DNA from: Symbiodinium natans | Taxonomy: Eukaryota; Sar; Dinophyceae; Suessiales; Symbiodiniaceae | Length of the DNA stretch: 64,000 nucleotides | Direction: 5' to 3' | Assembly (NCBI GenBank): GCA_905221605.1 | Contig: CAJNDS010002425.1 | Location: 179,001 to 243,000, forward strand | Shown: positions 1-11,800 of the stretch, one piece after another | How the letters are laid out: every line of letters starts with the position of its first letter | Numbering within the stretch: position 1 is the stretch's first letter | The notes under the pieces: model-generated | Told to the model about the DNA's origin: nothing | The model's input: the letters and a program-made list of their open reading frames with translations, nothing else | The model's database searches: none | Position numbers and translations under genes: made by a program

Positions 1-72
1 ATAAACCCTAAACCGTGAACCCTAAAGGGTACCTCGTTCCCTCATGTCCTGCTAAGAACCTGCCAGTCCCAG

Positions 73-3000
73 GCGACTCCGAGTTGGCCAGACGCGCGGC
101 CGAGTCAGACTGCTTGCGATTTGTCTTTTGGGAGCAACACCGTAAATGTTAAACAATAAACACTGAAAACTAAACCCTAAACCCTGCACACTAAACCCTA
201 AAGCCTAAACTCCAAACAACAAATCCTGAACCCTGCTTAAACCCCGAACCAAAAGCTCGTTTGGACTTTGATTAGTTTGTAAGGCTTAATTAGGGTTCAG
301 GGTTTAGATTCCATAGAGGTTTATTCGAGGAAAAATGCTACAATATGTGACTTTTCTTCGTTTCTCACCAAAAAAAGGTCGATAGCAAGTCTTTTACTTC
401 CATTTGGACAGAGTGTTCAAGGCTATTTCGTCAAATGCTTCAAGGTCATATGAGCATATAGGATAGAGTTTTTGTTCAAATGAACTATGTCTTATTCATT
501 TACAGAGTTTCTTTTCGGAGAATAAGATAATAGTCAGGAAATAGTAGAACCTTGGCTCAGATTTTGTTAGAGAAAACACCATGTACAAAATCTGCCTGGA
601 TCCACGCAGGGCTGTTTTCTTACAAAAAACGCGGCGCGTAGATGCAGGCAGATTTTGTCCGTCGTGTCTTTGAGAAAACATCAGGGACAAAGTCTGCCTG
701 GATCTACGCGGTGCTGTCTTCTTACATAGCAGGTGGCGCGTAGATCCAGGCAGATTTTGTTCTTCGCATTTTTTGAGAAAACACCATGGACAAAGTCTGC
801 CTGCCCTTGAGCCGGGCTTTGAAGCTGCCATCCCTGAACCTTACACCTGGAACCCTAAACCCTAAACCCTAAACCCTACAGCCTCTAGACCCCAAACCTT
901 GAACCCCAAACCCTACAGCCTCTAGACCCCAAGCCCTGGCCTCATGACACCCAAGTCAGGTGGTGTGGCTTGAGATAGAGAGATATCTGAATCCTTACTT
1001 CTCGCCCCAGGCCGACAAAAAATGCGGTTCCGAAGGACCTAAGGTCTAGTATATGGTGCGGTGAGACAGGGGACCCTGAGGCTACGTGGCTTTTGGCATA
1101 GCCGGGGGGGGGGGGGGGTTCTTGATGTGTAATCCTTTTAAACCCTAAACCCCAAAACCCTAAACCGTAAACCCTAAACCCTAAACCCTAAACCCTAAAC
1201 CCTAAACCCTAAACCCCTAAACCCCTAAACCCTAAACCCTAAACCCTAAACCCTATTTCGAGATGTCGAGCTCATGCTAAGGCACTGGACCGAAAAAGGC
1301 CACAGATGGCACCCTGGCATTGTAGCTGACGTGCGACTTCCGCATATGGCTAGGACCGGGAGTAGGCCCTTTTATCCTCTTTCTAGGGTTGGGGTTCCCT
1401 TCTAATCCCCTTAAAGCCAAAAAAAGGGCACCCTTTTTATTCCTAGGTGACTCCCGGGTCTAGATGGGGATTCACGAAAATGAGGGACCCCTCTTACATT
1501 CCCCAATGAGTAGGACTCCCTCATAATGCGGACTCCAATAAGGTACTCCTGATTTCGGAGACCCCGTTACAGATGTGAGCTTGCTGTTAACCCTTATCCG
1601 TTTTTTTCGTGCCACTTTTCGAGGGGGGTCTAGCATCCAATGCTGTCACTCAACCTTGCCGCCTCAGCTCCACAGTCTAGACCGCAAACCCTAAAACCCT
1701 TAGTTTAGGGCTTGGGGGTTTGGGGCCTGGGGTGTACCGGTTTGGAGTTCTTAGCTAAACCCTAAACCCTAAACCCTAAACCCTAAACCCTAAACCCTAA
1801 ACCCTAAACCCTAAACCCTAAACCCTAAACCCTAAACCCTGGCGCCTCCCAGGCCTTCAGAGCTTCATCTTGGCCGTCGGCACAGGCGCTCGGCGCAGTT
1901 TTGGGGAGCACCAATCATGGGTTTTCCGAGGTAGGATAAGAGGGACCCTTACCTACCCTAAGGGTCCATGTACCTATAGAGTACATATTAGGGCCCTAAA
2001 GCTACTATATGGGAACCCCTTTAAGCCCCAAGTATATACTATATAGATACATGGACCCTTAGGGCTAGTAGTAGAGTAGGTAACCTTTAACCTTTTTGGG
2101 GTAATAGAATCCCATTATAATCCCACAGGTTATCCTTTAGTTCCCCCAGGTTACTGGACAACTAGAACCCTTCTTCACCCTCTTCTGGCTCTCGTAAACA
2201 GGGACCTTATTCAGAGGGTCTATACCCCCAAGGGTCCCCCTAATCCTATCCCCTAGGGTTACTACCCCCTCTGTACTACCCCCCCTAGCCTCCCCCTTAA
2301 ACAACCTTAGTTCGGCTTAATTCTCCATAAATAGCCTTAATTATGGGGGGAACCTAGGGGGTGGTAGTATAGAGTGGGGGGGGGGTAGTAGGGGAACCCA
2401 TGAATCAAGGGGCCCTAAGCTTCAAACAAACCCTACTCGCTGCGGCCTTAGGGGTTTAGGGTTTCGGGTTTAGGGTTTTTGGTGGACCCTTAGCCCGAAA
2501 CCCCACAAACTAAACCCTCTCAGCGGACCTGGGGGGACCCTCACAAGCTTATGAGTCTCGGGAATACATAACCCTAAACCCTCAACCCTAATTGAGGGAA
2601 CCCTCACAAGCTTATGAGTCTCGGGAATACATAACGCGCTGTTTGGTGTTGAGACGAACAAACATCGAAGGGCTCAGGGAATGTGGCAAGTAGTGTTTTT
2701 GTGCTATTTCGTAAGCTATCACCTACTTAGCAAGTTCCCTGAGCCCTTGAGTGCATACGGGGGTGAATTGCATAGGGTAGTCGGATTCAGGCTCCTTTCA
2801 AGTGCTAGTATCCCCCTTAGAGCTCGTGTGTCGTTCGTGTTTGGGGCTTTGGGTTTCCCGTCCGAAGCCCATGCTTTGTGTACCACCTTCGCAGAAAATT
2901 CGTGATGGCTTCTGGGACATAAAGACTTATAGGGCCTGTGTGTGGGCCTTTTTGCAGGCCCCACAGTAGGCTACAGTACTCTTAACCCTAAACCCTAAAC

Positions 3001-4454
3001 CCTAAAGGGCTCCCCAAACCCTAAACCCCTCTTTGAGAAACTCCCCCAAGTAGGCTCTCTTCTTGCTGGTGGGGCGCTTGGGGCGCTGATTGCCTTGGCA
3101 GCGACAGGATTCTTTTCGCAGCTTGGCCCGCCACCAGAAGGGTTTAGGGTGTAGGGCTTAGGGTTTAGGGTTTCGGGTTTGGAGCTTCGGGTTTGCGGTC
3201 TAGGGTTTAGGGTTTTGGGTTTCGGGCATAAGGGATTTCATTCCTAGGGCCATTAGGGCAAAGGATTCATGGTTGTAGGGTTTGTGGCTCAGTATTCGAA
3301 GGTGTATCGGGTTTGTAGGGTTTAGAGTTGACGGAGAGAGGGGGCGTGGGCATGCGCCTGTACACATGCCTCTGCCTCGGAAGGGCTATGTAAGGAAATC
3401 CTGGGTTCCAGGGACGGCACGTCCCACCAATGCTCGGCATTGTGAGGTACCCGCCCCCAAAAGCCTAAACCCAAACTCTACTTGTAGGAGCAGCTCTCAA
3501 TGCGACTGCTCGTCTTCGGCGGCAGCAGCTCTGTAGCCCGCCCGCAGCCTCTGGTTTGATTTTTAGGGTTTAGGTTTGGGGTTTAGGGTTTGGAGTTTAG
3601 GGTTTAGGGCTTAGGGCTTAGGTTTAGGGTTTAGAGTTTAGGGTTTAGGGTTTAGGGTTGGTTGAGTCTGAATCCTCTACCCTACAGCCTCTAACCTACC
3701 TCCCCCCCCCCCCCCCTCGGTGGGACAAAACAAGGATAACACGGCTGCAAACCTCAACCCCATAAACCCTACGCCATGAAACAACCCTTAAAGTACAAGC
3801 TCTCTCTCTCTCTCTCTCTTTTTCTCTCTTTCTCTCTCTTTTTGTTGTTGTTTCTCTCTCTCTCTGTGTGTCTTTACATATATACATATTATAGACTATA
3901 GACACATCCATGTTATGCAGCTGCAAACCCGATAAGTCCCACGCCAACCGTGCGCCCCATAGGCCCATAATAAGGCCTGGAGCCTTCCGGTGGGGGGGAG
4001 GGGGAATGTCGAGGCTTAGGGGTTGGAACGCCCACCAAAAACCCTCAAACGAAAACAACACCGGGGGGGGGGGGGAGGAGGGGGGGGAGAGGGGGAGGGG
4101 GGAGGGGGGGAGGGGGGAGGAGGGGGGAGGGGGAGGGGGAGGGGAGGAGGGGGGAGGGGTGGAGGGGGGGGAGGAGGGGGGAGCGAGGTTGGAGTTTGGG
4201 ATTTGGGGCTTCGGGGTTGACTTCAATATTGTCAGGCTCGCAGTGTGGGGTTTTGTGCTTTGGGGGCTTGCCCTACAGAAGCCGCAGGTTCTAAAACGAA
4301 TGAGTAGTTCTCTCAATCAGGTTCCCTTTTCGGGTCCTCTTTCTACTACGGCACTTCCAAGAAGGACGCCCAAAAGGGACCCCAATTCAGAGAGCGACCA
4401 AAATGGCTTCACGCTTCAAGGCAGTTCCAGAATTTGACCTCTAAAATACTGTAA
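73..4454 (+). CDS. Tentative multi-exon gene, small membrane protein (partial at 5' end)
   Basis: Not recognised. Candidate exons are 73-141, 1263-1361, 1853-1930, 3054-3125, 3488-3553 and 4321-4454, all joined in phase 1. The last exon is the best: a CAG|G acceptor, then a frame containing LFGSSFYYGTSKKDAQKG and ending in TAA at 4452. The fourth exon encodes a hydrophobic helix (GGALGALIALAATGFF), so a membrane protein is possible. The start is missing, probably before the window. Introns contain telomeric arrays, the hairpin repeat at 585-804 and inverted-repeat elements at 1958-2062 and 2254-2404. Middle exons 1853-1930 and 3488-3553 are open in more than one frame, so their reading is uncertain. 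Confidence 0.35.
585..804. repeat. Tandem hairpin repeat
   Basis: Two and a half tandem units of about 100 bp. Each unit is an inverted repeat whose arms read roughly ACAAARTCTGCCTGGATC / GATCCAGGCAGATTTTGT (585-600 with 634-660; 686-710 with 736-760), and a third left arm starts at 788. It looks like a small fold-back element that has duplicated in tandem. Confidence 0.75.
1958..2062. mobile_element. Short inverted-repeat element, family 1
   Basis: Terminal inverted repeats CTAAGGGTCCATGTACCTA enclose about 65 bp. The copy at 24605-24709 is the near-identical reverse complement; a diverged copy lies at 40594-40701 and a decayed one near 13034-13109. No coding capacity, so a MITE-like non-autonomous element. 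It sits about 30 bp inside a candidate intron, just after the donor at 1931. Confidence 0.85.
2254..2404. mobile_element. Short inverted-repeat element, family 6
   Basis: C-rich left end (TACTACCCCCTCTG) and G-rich right end (GTAGTAGGGGAACCCATGA) form an inverted repeat. The second copy at 58243-58569 shares ATGGGTTCCCCTACTACCCC ends and has a CCCTAAA array inserted in it. Confidence 0.7.
2521..2640. repeat. Short direct duplication
   Basis: The segment ACCCTCACAAGCTTATGAGT followed by CTCGGGAATACATAAC occurs twice, about 71 bp apart (2537 and 2608). Immediately after it, 2667-2755 is another inverted-repeat element with ends AGGGCTCAGGGAA / TTCCCTGAGCCCT. Confidence 0.75.
3800..4190. repeat. 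Low-complexity tracts: (CT)n and (GGGGA)n
   Basis: A CT-rich run at about 3800-3865 is followed at 4061-4190 by about 130 bp made only of G and A. Long open frames across it are compositional artefacts. The tract lies in the last candidate intron of the preceding gene. Confidence 0.9.
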
Positions 4455-5489
4455 GCCTTATCGAGCGAAACCACCCTAAACCTAAGCCCTTAGCCCTAAA
4501 CCCTAAACCCTAAACCCTAAACCCTAAACCCTAAACCCTAAACCCTAAACCCTAAACCCAAGCTTTTGGACCCGCCCGTTGCACGTCCGCACTGAGGAAC
4601 GCCACGGTGAAGGCTGTCCTCTCTTAAGACGCCTGATTTAGGGTTTACGATTTACGGTTTAGGGTTTAGAGTTTGCGGTTTAGGGTTTAGGGATTAGAGA
4701 TCCTGAACCCCAAAGCCGTAAACCCGAAGAGCTGGGGTTTAGGGTTTAGAGTTTAGGGTTTAGGGTTTAATTAGGCTTTAAGGTTTAGGGTTTGGTTTAG
4801 GGTTTTGGCGGTTTAGGGTCTAGGGTTCAGTAGGCGGTTCAGGGTTTCGGGTAGGCTCACCTTCCCAGTTCGCAGGCCGTATGGAGTTTTGTTTTCTTGA
4901 GCTTTGAGGTTTACTGCACCTAAACCCTATAAACTCTAAACCCTAAATCCTAAACCCTAAACCCTAAACCCTAAACCATAGCCACAAGGGAAGCAGGGGA
5001 TAGGGAAAATGCATCGATTCCATCTCGCCCGGGGTTCTGCGCCGCGGTCTTGAGGACCCCTGACACCTCATATCCGACAATATAATCAAAGACAATCAAT
5101 TATGATCATCTACGAATATATTACTACAATACTCAAGTAATATAACTAATTAAGACTATACGAATATTCTAATCTATCCATCTATTGATATAGCTATATA
5201 AGAATCGATTCATCTATTAAAATAAATATTCCTCGCATAAGGCTTCGAGAAGCATCACGGCACATCCAAATCCAAAGCCCCTTTCCAAAATCCGAAAAGC
5301 CCTCCGTGCAGACATAAACCCTAAGCCATATAAACCCTAAAACAAGCCCTGAAAGGTAAAAGAGCTCTAAGGGGTTTTAGGGTTTAGGGTTTAGGGCGGG
5401 TTTAGGGATTCGGGGTATTTCGGGCTTAGGTTTTTTAGGGTTTAGGGCTCAGGGGTTTAAGGGCCAAGACTAGTCAACCGATTGAGCGC

Positions 5490-6355
5490 ATGGCCCGGGG
5501 CTTCAGCGCGCGGCGGGGCCCAGCGTCTGGAGCGGTGTTGGCTTGAGTTGAGGCTTATACCCTGATTCTCGATCGACCTTCCTTGTGGACGAAATGAACC
5601 CTAAAAGGGTTTGTGGTTCATATACCTTAATAGCAAGTATAGTAGTAGAGGGTATATGACCCAAATTTTAAGGTTCGTTTGGCCCCCAAGGTTGAAGCCT
5701 GTAAATCCGCTCTGCGGGCACACGAAAACGCTCCCGTACAAGTGCAGGCAAGCCCTGAGTTCAAGCCTCGTCCCCTCCTAGTCGGGTTTAGGGTTTAGGT
5801 AACCTTTAAACCCTAGACCTAAACCCGAGACCCTGAACCCTAAACCCCAAGCCCTAAACCCTAGAAGAACCACATGAAGATCCCGAAGAACAAAGGTTCT
5901 CAGTGGAAGTAGCCCTAAATCCTAGATCCCTAAGACCTTCATACTCGACCCTCAACGCTAAACCCTAAAACCCTAAACCCTAAATTTTAAACCCTAAACC
6001 CCAGCCCCTGCTCAGACCCGAAAACTCTCAAACCCTAAGACCCAGCAACTCTCAAGCCCTAAGGCCCGAAGCCTCAAGCCAGCTCCGCCGCTTAGTGGGT
6101 TTAGGGTTTAGGGTTGAGGGTTTAGGGTTTAGGGTTTAGGGTTTAGGGTTTAGGGTTTAGCACATTCGCGCATGGGCTGCTCCTACTCCGCTGCAAAAGT
6201 TGGCCTCCGCAACTAAGCAAGTCCCAAAACCCGAAACCTTGATTCGATCCTAAACCCTAAACCCTAAACCCTAGTGCCCACAGCCACTGCTTCCCATAAC
6301 TGGAAACCCAAGAGGCCTTGAAACCACAAGGCGCAAGCCACCCACCCAGCCATGA
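5490..6355 (+). CDS. Tentative small gene, product not recognised
   Basis: Candidate exons, all joinable in phase 0: 5490-5534 (ATG start, MARGFSARRGPASGA), 5691-5780 (VEACKSALRAHENAPVQVQA...), 5865-5912 (KNHMKIPKNKGSQWK then TAG). Further candidate exons at 6161-6220 and 6284-6355 (ends TGA after KPPTQP) may belong to the same gene if 5865 is spliced at 5895, or to a second gene. The N-terminus is basic and lacks acids, as in an organelle-targeting peptide. The 5473-5534 segment is also open on the other strand, so the call is weak. Confidence 0.3.
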
Positions 6356-6815
6356 TCAGCTGGGTTGGGATGTTCCCCCGCAAACGAACAGTTCTTCCCC
6401 TAAACCATAAACCCTAAACCCTAATAGGGATTATAGTACCTCCTATAATAATTCTATTACAGACTGCTAGTATAAGGGGAGCACCTCAAAGCTGAGCCTT
6501 TTGGAGAAGCAGCGCGACCCTAATAGTATTCCCTTATGGTCCCTCTATAGTTATACTAGAATAACCCTCAAAAAGCTTTATTCTAACTATTCAGGCCCCT
6601 ATATGAACCCCGAAAACCTCGAAACCCTGTAAGCGCTCAACACCCCGGCCATGGGTTTATAGGGCTCCTTGGGCAAGGACTTGCTGTGTCCTGTGTCTAG
6701 GCTTGAGGGTGCTGGAATGGGCTTAGGGTTTAGGGTTTAGGGTTTAGGGCTTAGGGCTTAGGGTTTAGGGTTATTTGAGTTTAGGGGTTAGAGCGTAGAG
6801 TGCGCGTGTTTTGAG

Positions 6816-6988
6816 TGGAAGGAGCTGGCCCTGCCATATCGGTTCCAAGCGAAGCTTGGCCATATCTGACCCGACTGCGGCGGGAAGAAAAAAGAGATCG
6901 CAGCCGGGAGGATCTCTCTTTCCGACCACCCAAGGCCAAGCCACAAGCCCAAGCCCAGAATCAACCCCCCAAAAACCCAACACCCTAA
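6816..6988 (+). CDS. Candidate terminal exon, charged SR/KR-rich segment
   Basis: After the acceptor ttgag|TG the frame runs SEAWPYLTRLRREEKRDRSR and on through EDLSFRPPKAKPQAQAQNQ to a TAA supplied by a CCCTAAA repeat at 6986. The charged, low-cysteine composition is protein-like. The other strand is also open here. No partner exon assigned. Confidence 0.3.
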
Positions 6989-7798
6989 ACCACAAACCCT
7001 AACCCAAAACCCTAAACCCTACCCCTAAACCCTGAAACCTGAATTCCAAACCCTAAACCCCAAGTCTCTTTCACGAGCCGCCCAGCCCTCATGACCCTGA
7101 CACCAAGCGTGCTCATGTAGTCCCTCCGGAAGGGTAATACTCATAGCCCCCATTCCTCCCTTCCATTCTTGGGCCCCCCCCCCCCCCCAAAATCAGGGTT
7201 TCGGGTTTGGGGTTTAGGGTTTAGGGAAGCCCTCAAGTACTTACTAGTGAATTGCTGGGGTACCCCCCCAAACCCTATTTTAAGATCCTCAACGCAGGTA
7301 CATTCACCCCCTTCGAACTATGGCATCCTGATCTCCAAGATGCCTAAAATTCACACCCCACAGCCCCACGTTTACAGTTTAGGATTTAGGGTTTGGGGTT
7401 TGGGGTTTAGGGTCGCAATGGGTGCAAGCCCCATAACCCCAATCTCCCCAAGCATGGCATCTCAAAGACTTGTGCTTTAAAACATTGAGCCCCAAACCCT
7501 AAACCCCAAACCCTAAACCCTAAACCTTAAACCTTAAACCCTAAACCCTACACCCTACACCCTAAACCCTAAACCCTATAAGCCTAAACCCTCTAAACCT
7601 TCAACCCTCAAAACCGCAGCTCTGCCGTTAACCCCTGAACCTGCAGGGTCTAAACCTCAAACCCAAGGCCTCCAAACCCACAACAAAACTGTGAACAGCC
7701 TGGTTTAGTGTGACAGTGTACCCTAATCCCTAAACCCTGAACCCTGAACCCTGAAAACTGAACCCTGAACCCTGAACCCTGAACCCCAGCAAACTCAG

Positions 7799-8858
7799 CC
7801 ATTTCGCATTGGTCTCTGCACGGCCCAGGTGTCGCGCACCGCCAGTGTCACGCGGGCGTCCAGGGTCCCCAGGCCAAACCCTGCTTTTTGTTCGGGTTTT
7901 GGGGTTTTAGGGTTTAGGGGCTAATGCAGGGTCTACAGGTTTGTAGGGGTTAGGGTATAGGGCTTCGGGTTTAGGCATAAGATTCGGGATTTGGAGGTGT
8001 AAAGTGTAAGGTTCAGGGTTCCCTTCTGTTTTTGCTTGACGGGAGGGTGGAGGGGGGGGGAGGGGGGGCTAAGCCGTTGATGTCAACTCGCTGGTGTTCT
8101 TTAGGGTTTAGGGTTTAGGGTTTAGGGTTTAGGGTTTAGGGTTTAGGGTTTAGGGTTTAGGGTTTAGGGTTTGTGATTCCCCTAGTCGTGCCCTTGAAGT
8201 CCCTCAACCCTAATTAGGCAAGAAGACAGAGCCGCTAAACCCTAACCCCCCCCCCCCACCCTGGGTCCTCATCGTTGTTGCGAGGCAGTCCGAAAAGGTA
8301 GACAAGATCGTCGACAGTCTGAAGGACCTTGCGTTGCGCCGTTTACAACTCTAGGGTTTCTTGCTGAAGGTACGTCAGGGAACCGATGCCCCACACCCTC
8401 CCAAGAACATGCCCGCTGACTGGGTTTCTGGGCTAGGCATGGAAGCTCCAACTTCCTGAACGTCCCTAGGGCCCCAAACACTGAGCCCTCAATCAATCGG
8501 AAACCCTGCCTTCTGGGTTTTGGGGGGTCCCTAACCCTAAATCCTCATAACCCTAAATCCTCAACGGTCAACCCTTGTAGTTCATGATATATATATATAT
8601 ATATATATGGGTCTAATTCCCGCGTTCCCTACTAAGTACCAAGGCATTGAGCTCAGACTCCAGCCCCGCGAGCCCTCCGTGCTTTGATGTGTCGTTCCAG
8701 CCGGTCGCACGGAGCTGTGGTCGAAGCAGTAGGTTCGGTCCAGGTGTGCCTTGGTTGACAAGTTGACAACCACATACATACAAACATTTCTTTTTCTGGA
8801 TATATATATACATGTTCATATAACAAACATGTGTGGTTCCTGTATGTATGTATGTATA

Positions 8859-8897
<39 letters not shown>

Positions 8898-11800
8898 TCA
8901 CCCCCCCCCCAATGGACCAACCGCGAAATGAAAAGGACAGGAAAACTAGTTGTTTTGTCGTGCTTTTTTTTTTTTTTTTTTTGTTTGGCGCGCTTTGCCT
9001 TATTTCTTGTGTTTTGTTAGTGCTTTTTGTGCATTGTTGCACTTTTCTTGCATTTTTGCACTTTTGCACTTATTTTTGTGTTTTGCACTTTTTTGGCTTT
9101 TTACACTTTTTTGGCATTTTCGCACTTTTGCACTTTTTTGTTTTTTTTTTTTTGCATTCTTTTCATGTACTGTGTTTTTTTCTATGCTTGTCTTATGCAT
9201 AGAAAACCAAAAACCCAAAAATCCAAAGTTCTCCTGACAATCTCCCAGGAAACTTTGGATTTTGGGATTTTTGGGTTTTTGGGTTTTTGGATTTTTGGAT
9301 TTTTGGATTTTTGGATTTTTGGATTTTTGGATTTTTGGATTTTGGGATTTTGGGATTTTTTGGATTTTTGGATTTTTGGGTTTTTGGATGTTTGGATGTT
9401 TGGGTTTTTTTGGGTTTTGGGATCTTTGATTATTTTGATGATTTTTCGCATTCGAGGTTGGCTCATATTCGTTCTCTTGTTTTTGAGTTATAGGAGGGCG
9501 ACCATTCAAATGTACCCTTATCAGAATTTCAAATGCGTCCTACCTACTCGAAACGTGAACACTACATTCATAGCACAATTGAATAGCATATTCAATAAGA
9601 TGTTGAATATGCTGTTTCTGTATATGAGGACCAGGTAAAGTCTTGCCTATTCAAATCACTGAGAAAAGCACGTACATGGGTTATGCACAGGCCTTTGCCA
9701 AGGAGGCTTTAACAGAGAAGGCCTATACGTGCAAATATCGAATTTTGTGCATGTGAAAGAAGCTGAAATATCCTTTTTTTCAATAAGAACCATTCTGGGA
9801 TCACGGTACTTGCTGTTTAAGAAAAGGTCTATATCTCATGAACACCCTTACTTTGCGATAACGATTTAGTTTTCTGATCCTTTAAGTCAAGCTCTTAATA
9901 TTGCATTGCCGCCATGTGATTATTTCAGTAAAGCCTGCTCGAATCTCATTAACGTTCTAACCACTCGATTGAAAACTGTATCAATAAAATCCTAAGTAGC
10001 CTGTTCAAAAAGCAAATAAGGTTTTGAACATATCCTACTCGAAAAGCTAACAAGAGGTTGAACAGAAGAATTCAAGACAGTAATAGGGCTTGGGTCCAAT
10101 ACATAGTGAACTGTCCACTCTAAGACTTCCCCTGGTGAAGTGAAGTGTCCAATCCGGGTAGCACAGTTCACGTACTGGTACAAGAACCAGAACATGTGGA
10201 CAGTCACGGAGAGAATGCTGCGCGCTTTGTTTGATGAGTAGGGTTGAGAAGGCACGCCACTCATCGTTCAGTCTTGCTGCAAAGCAGAAACTCACCGACT
10301 TCCAAATTTTGTATGCAGATCCTGCGACCAGAGGCCACACCGCGAAAGTGAAAGGGTGCCAGAGTGCCTGCACGGGTATAGAGTAGTGGCAGCTATATAA
10401 GCATCCCAAAAGCAAAGAAAGCCCAAAATCCAAAAACCCAAAAGTCCAAAAATCCCAAAATCCAAAGTTCTCCGGACAATCTGCCAGGGATTTTTGGGTT
10501 TTTGAATTTTTGGATTAGACAAGCACATTCAAGAGGATAAATATTTGCAAAAATATTGCGAAATAAGAAAAAAGCACAAAACGTGCAAAAAAAGTGCAAC
10601 AAGTGCACAAAGTGCAAAAAGTGCAAAAAAGTGCAACAAGTGCAAAAAGTGCAAAACGTGCAAAAAAAACGGTAAAAACAACAAAAGAACACAAAAAGCG
10701 CAACAAAAGCACGAACACAAACACAAGAAATGCACAGGAAGCACAAAAAGCACAAAGAAGTGGACAGGGAAAGCATGGCAGGGTACAGTGTCTCGAGAAC
10801 CTTGGACATGTCGATGTGGGTCCATTGGGGTTGGAGGTTGGTCCATGGGGGGGGGGGGGGGGGCGACCACACATATATATATATATATCTATCTATCTAT
10901 TGTTGTATAGATGTTATATGTATGTACGTACGCATGTCTGTATGCTCGTGTTCATTGTGTATATAGAAATATGTATGTGCTTAGCAATGTAGTAGAAACA
11001 GTAGTAGTCCTCGTCGTAGAACGAGGAGGAGGAGGAGCAGCAGCAGCAGAAGCATCACTAGTAACTAGCAAGGATCTTCATTACCCCCCCCCCCTTCCCA
11101 AGATGAAAACAAATCAGGATTCTGAAAAAAGAAGAGCCACCCGTGCATTTGCCCCATCGAACTCTTGCTTGCTCAAAGGAGAGGGGAGAGTTCCATTCTC
11201 AGTGGATCTCCCACCGTCCCCTACGATGATAAACAACCTTCGTTTGCTCAACTGACTTCAGATCCCGGACCCTAAACCCTAAACCCTAAACCCTAAACCC
11301 TAAACCCTAAACCCTAAACCCTAAACCCTAAAACCTAAACCTACAATTTCAGACGGCACCGCATCGCCGGAGCGCATGTGAAGGGTGTGGGATGGTTGGG
11401 CAATGCTGAAGAATGAGTCAGCCCAGTCTTAAGGCAAGTTCTTACTAAGAATCCCTCAAACCCCGAAAGTCCTTTAGGGTTTAGGGTTTAGGGTTTAGGG
11501 TGTGGGGTTTAGGGTCTATACGCCCCTGAAAGGTGTCTAAAAAAAGGCTTGGGGTGCGGATTGGTACAATCCCAAGGACCATAAACCATGAATCCTAGTT
11601 TCCTCGGCATCCAGGAGCTGACACTTCTCGAAGCTTCTGAGCTCGTGAAAGCCATCGAGGAGCCATTAGCATGATGCAATTCGGCATGTTCCCACTTATA
11701 CTAGCATTCCTTAATAGGGATTATCGTACCCCCTATTCGAATCCCTATTAAGAGCTGTTAGTATATGGGATTAAGCACCTGAGTGAGGAGTGTAGGGCTT

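Noticed and set aside
1-200. Chromosome end at the window start
   Set aside because: The CCCTAAA units here are sparse and degenerate, and similar units continue through the whole window.
4977-5059. Minus-strand exon candidate (VLKTAAQNPGRDGIDAFSLS) with a telomeric GTTTAG donor
   Set aside because: Protein-like, but all firm genes are on the + strand and I found no phase-consistent partners on the minus strand.
7795-7880. Minus-strand terminal exon candidate (FGLGTLDARVTLAVRDTWAV)
   Set aside because: The + strand reading of the same segment joins bL12 in the right phase and gives a basic presequence.
8343-8424. Minus-strand exon candidate (SGHVLGRVWGIGSLTYLQQE)
   Set aside because: Overlaps the start of a bL12 intron; no partner exons.
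8613-8714. Minus-strand frame (SKHGGLAGLESELNALVLSR) in a bL12 intron
   Set aside because: Convincing composition, but isolated inside a + strand intron; could be a decayed insertion. Not called as a gene.
9000-9640. Open frames of 95-203 codons in the T-rich block
   Set aside because: Phe/Leu or Lys/Asn/Pro translations of the simple repeats in the fold-back element.
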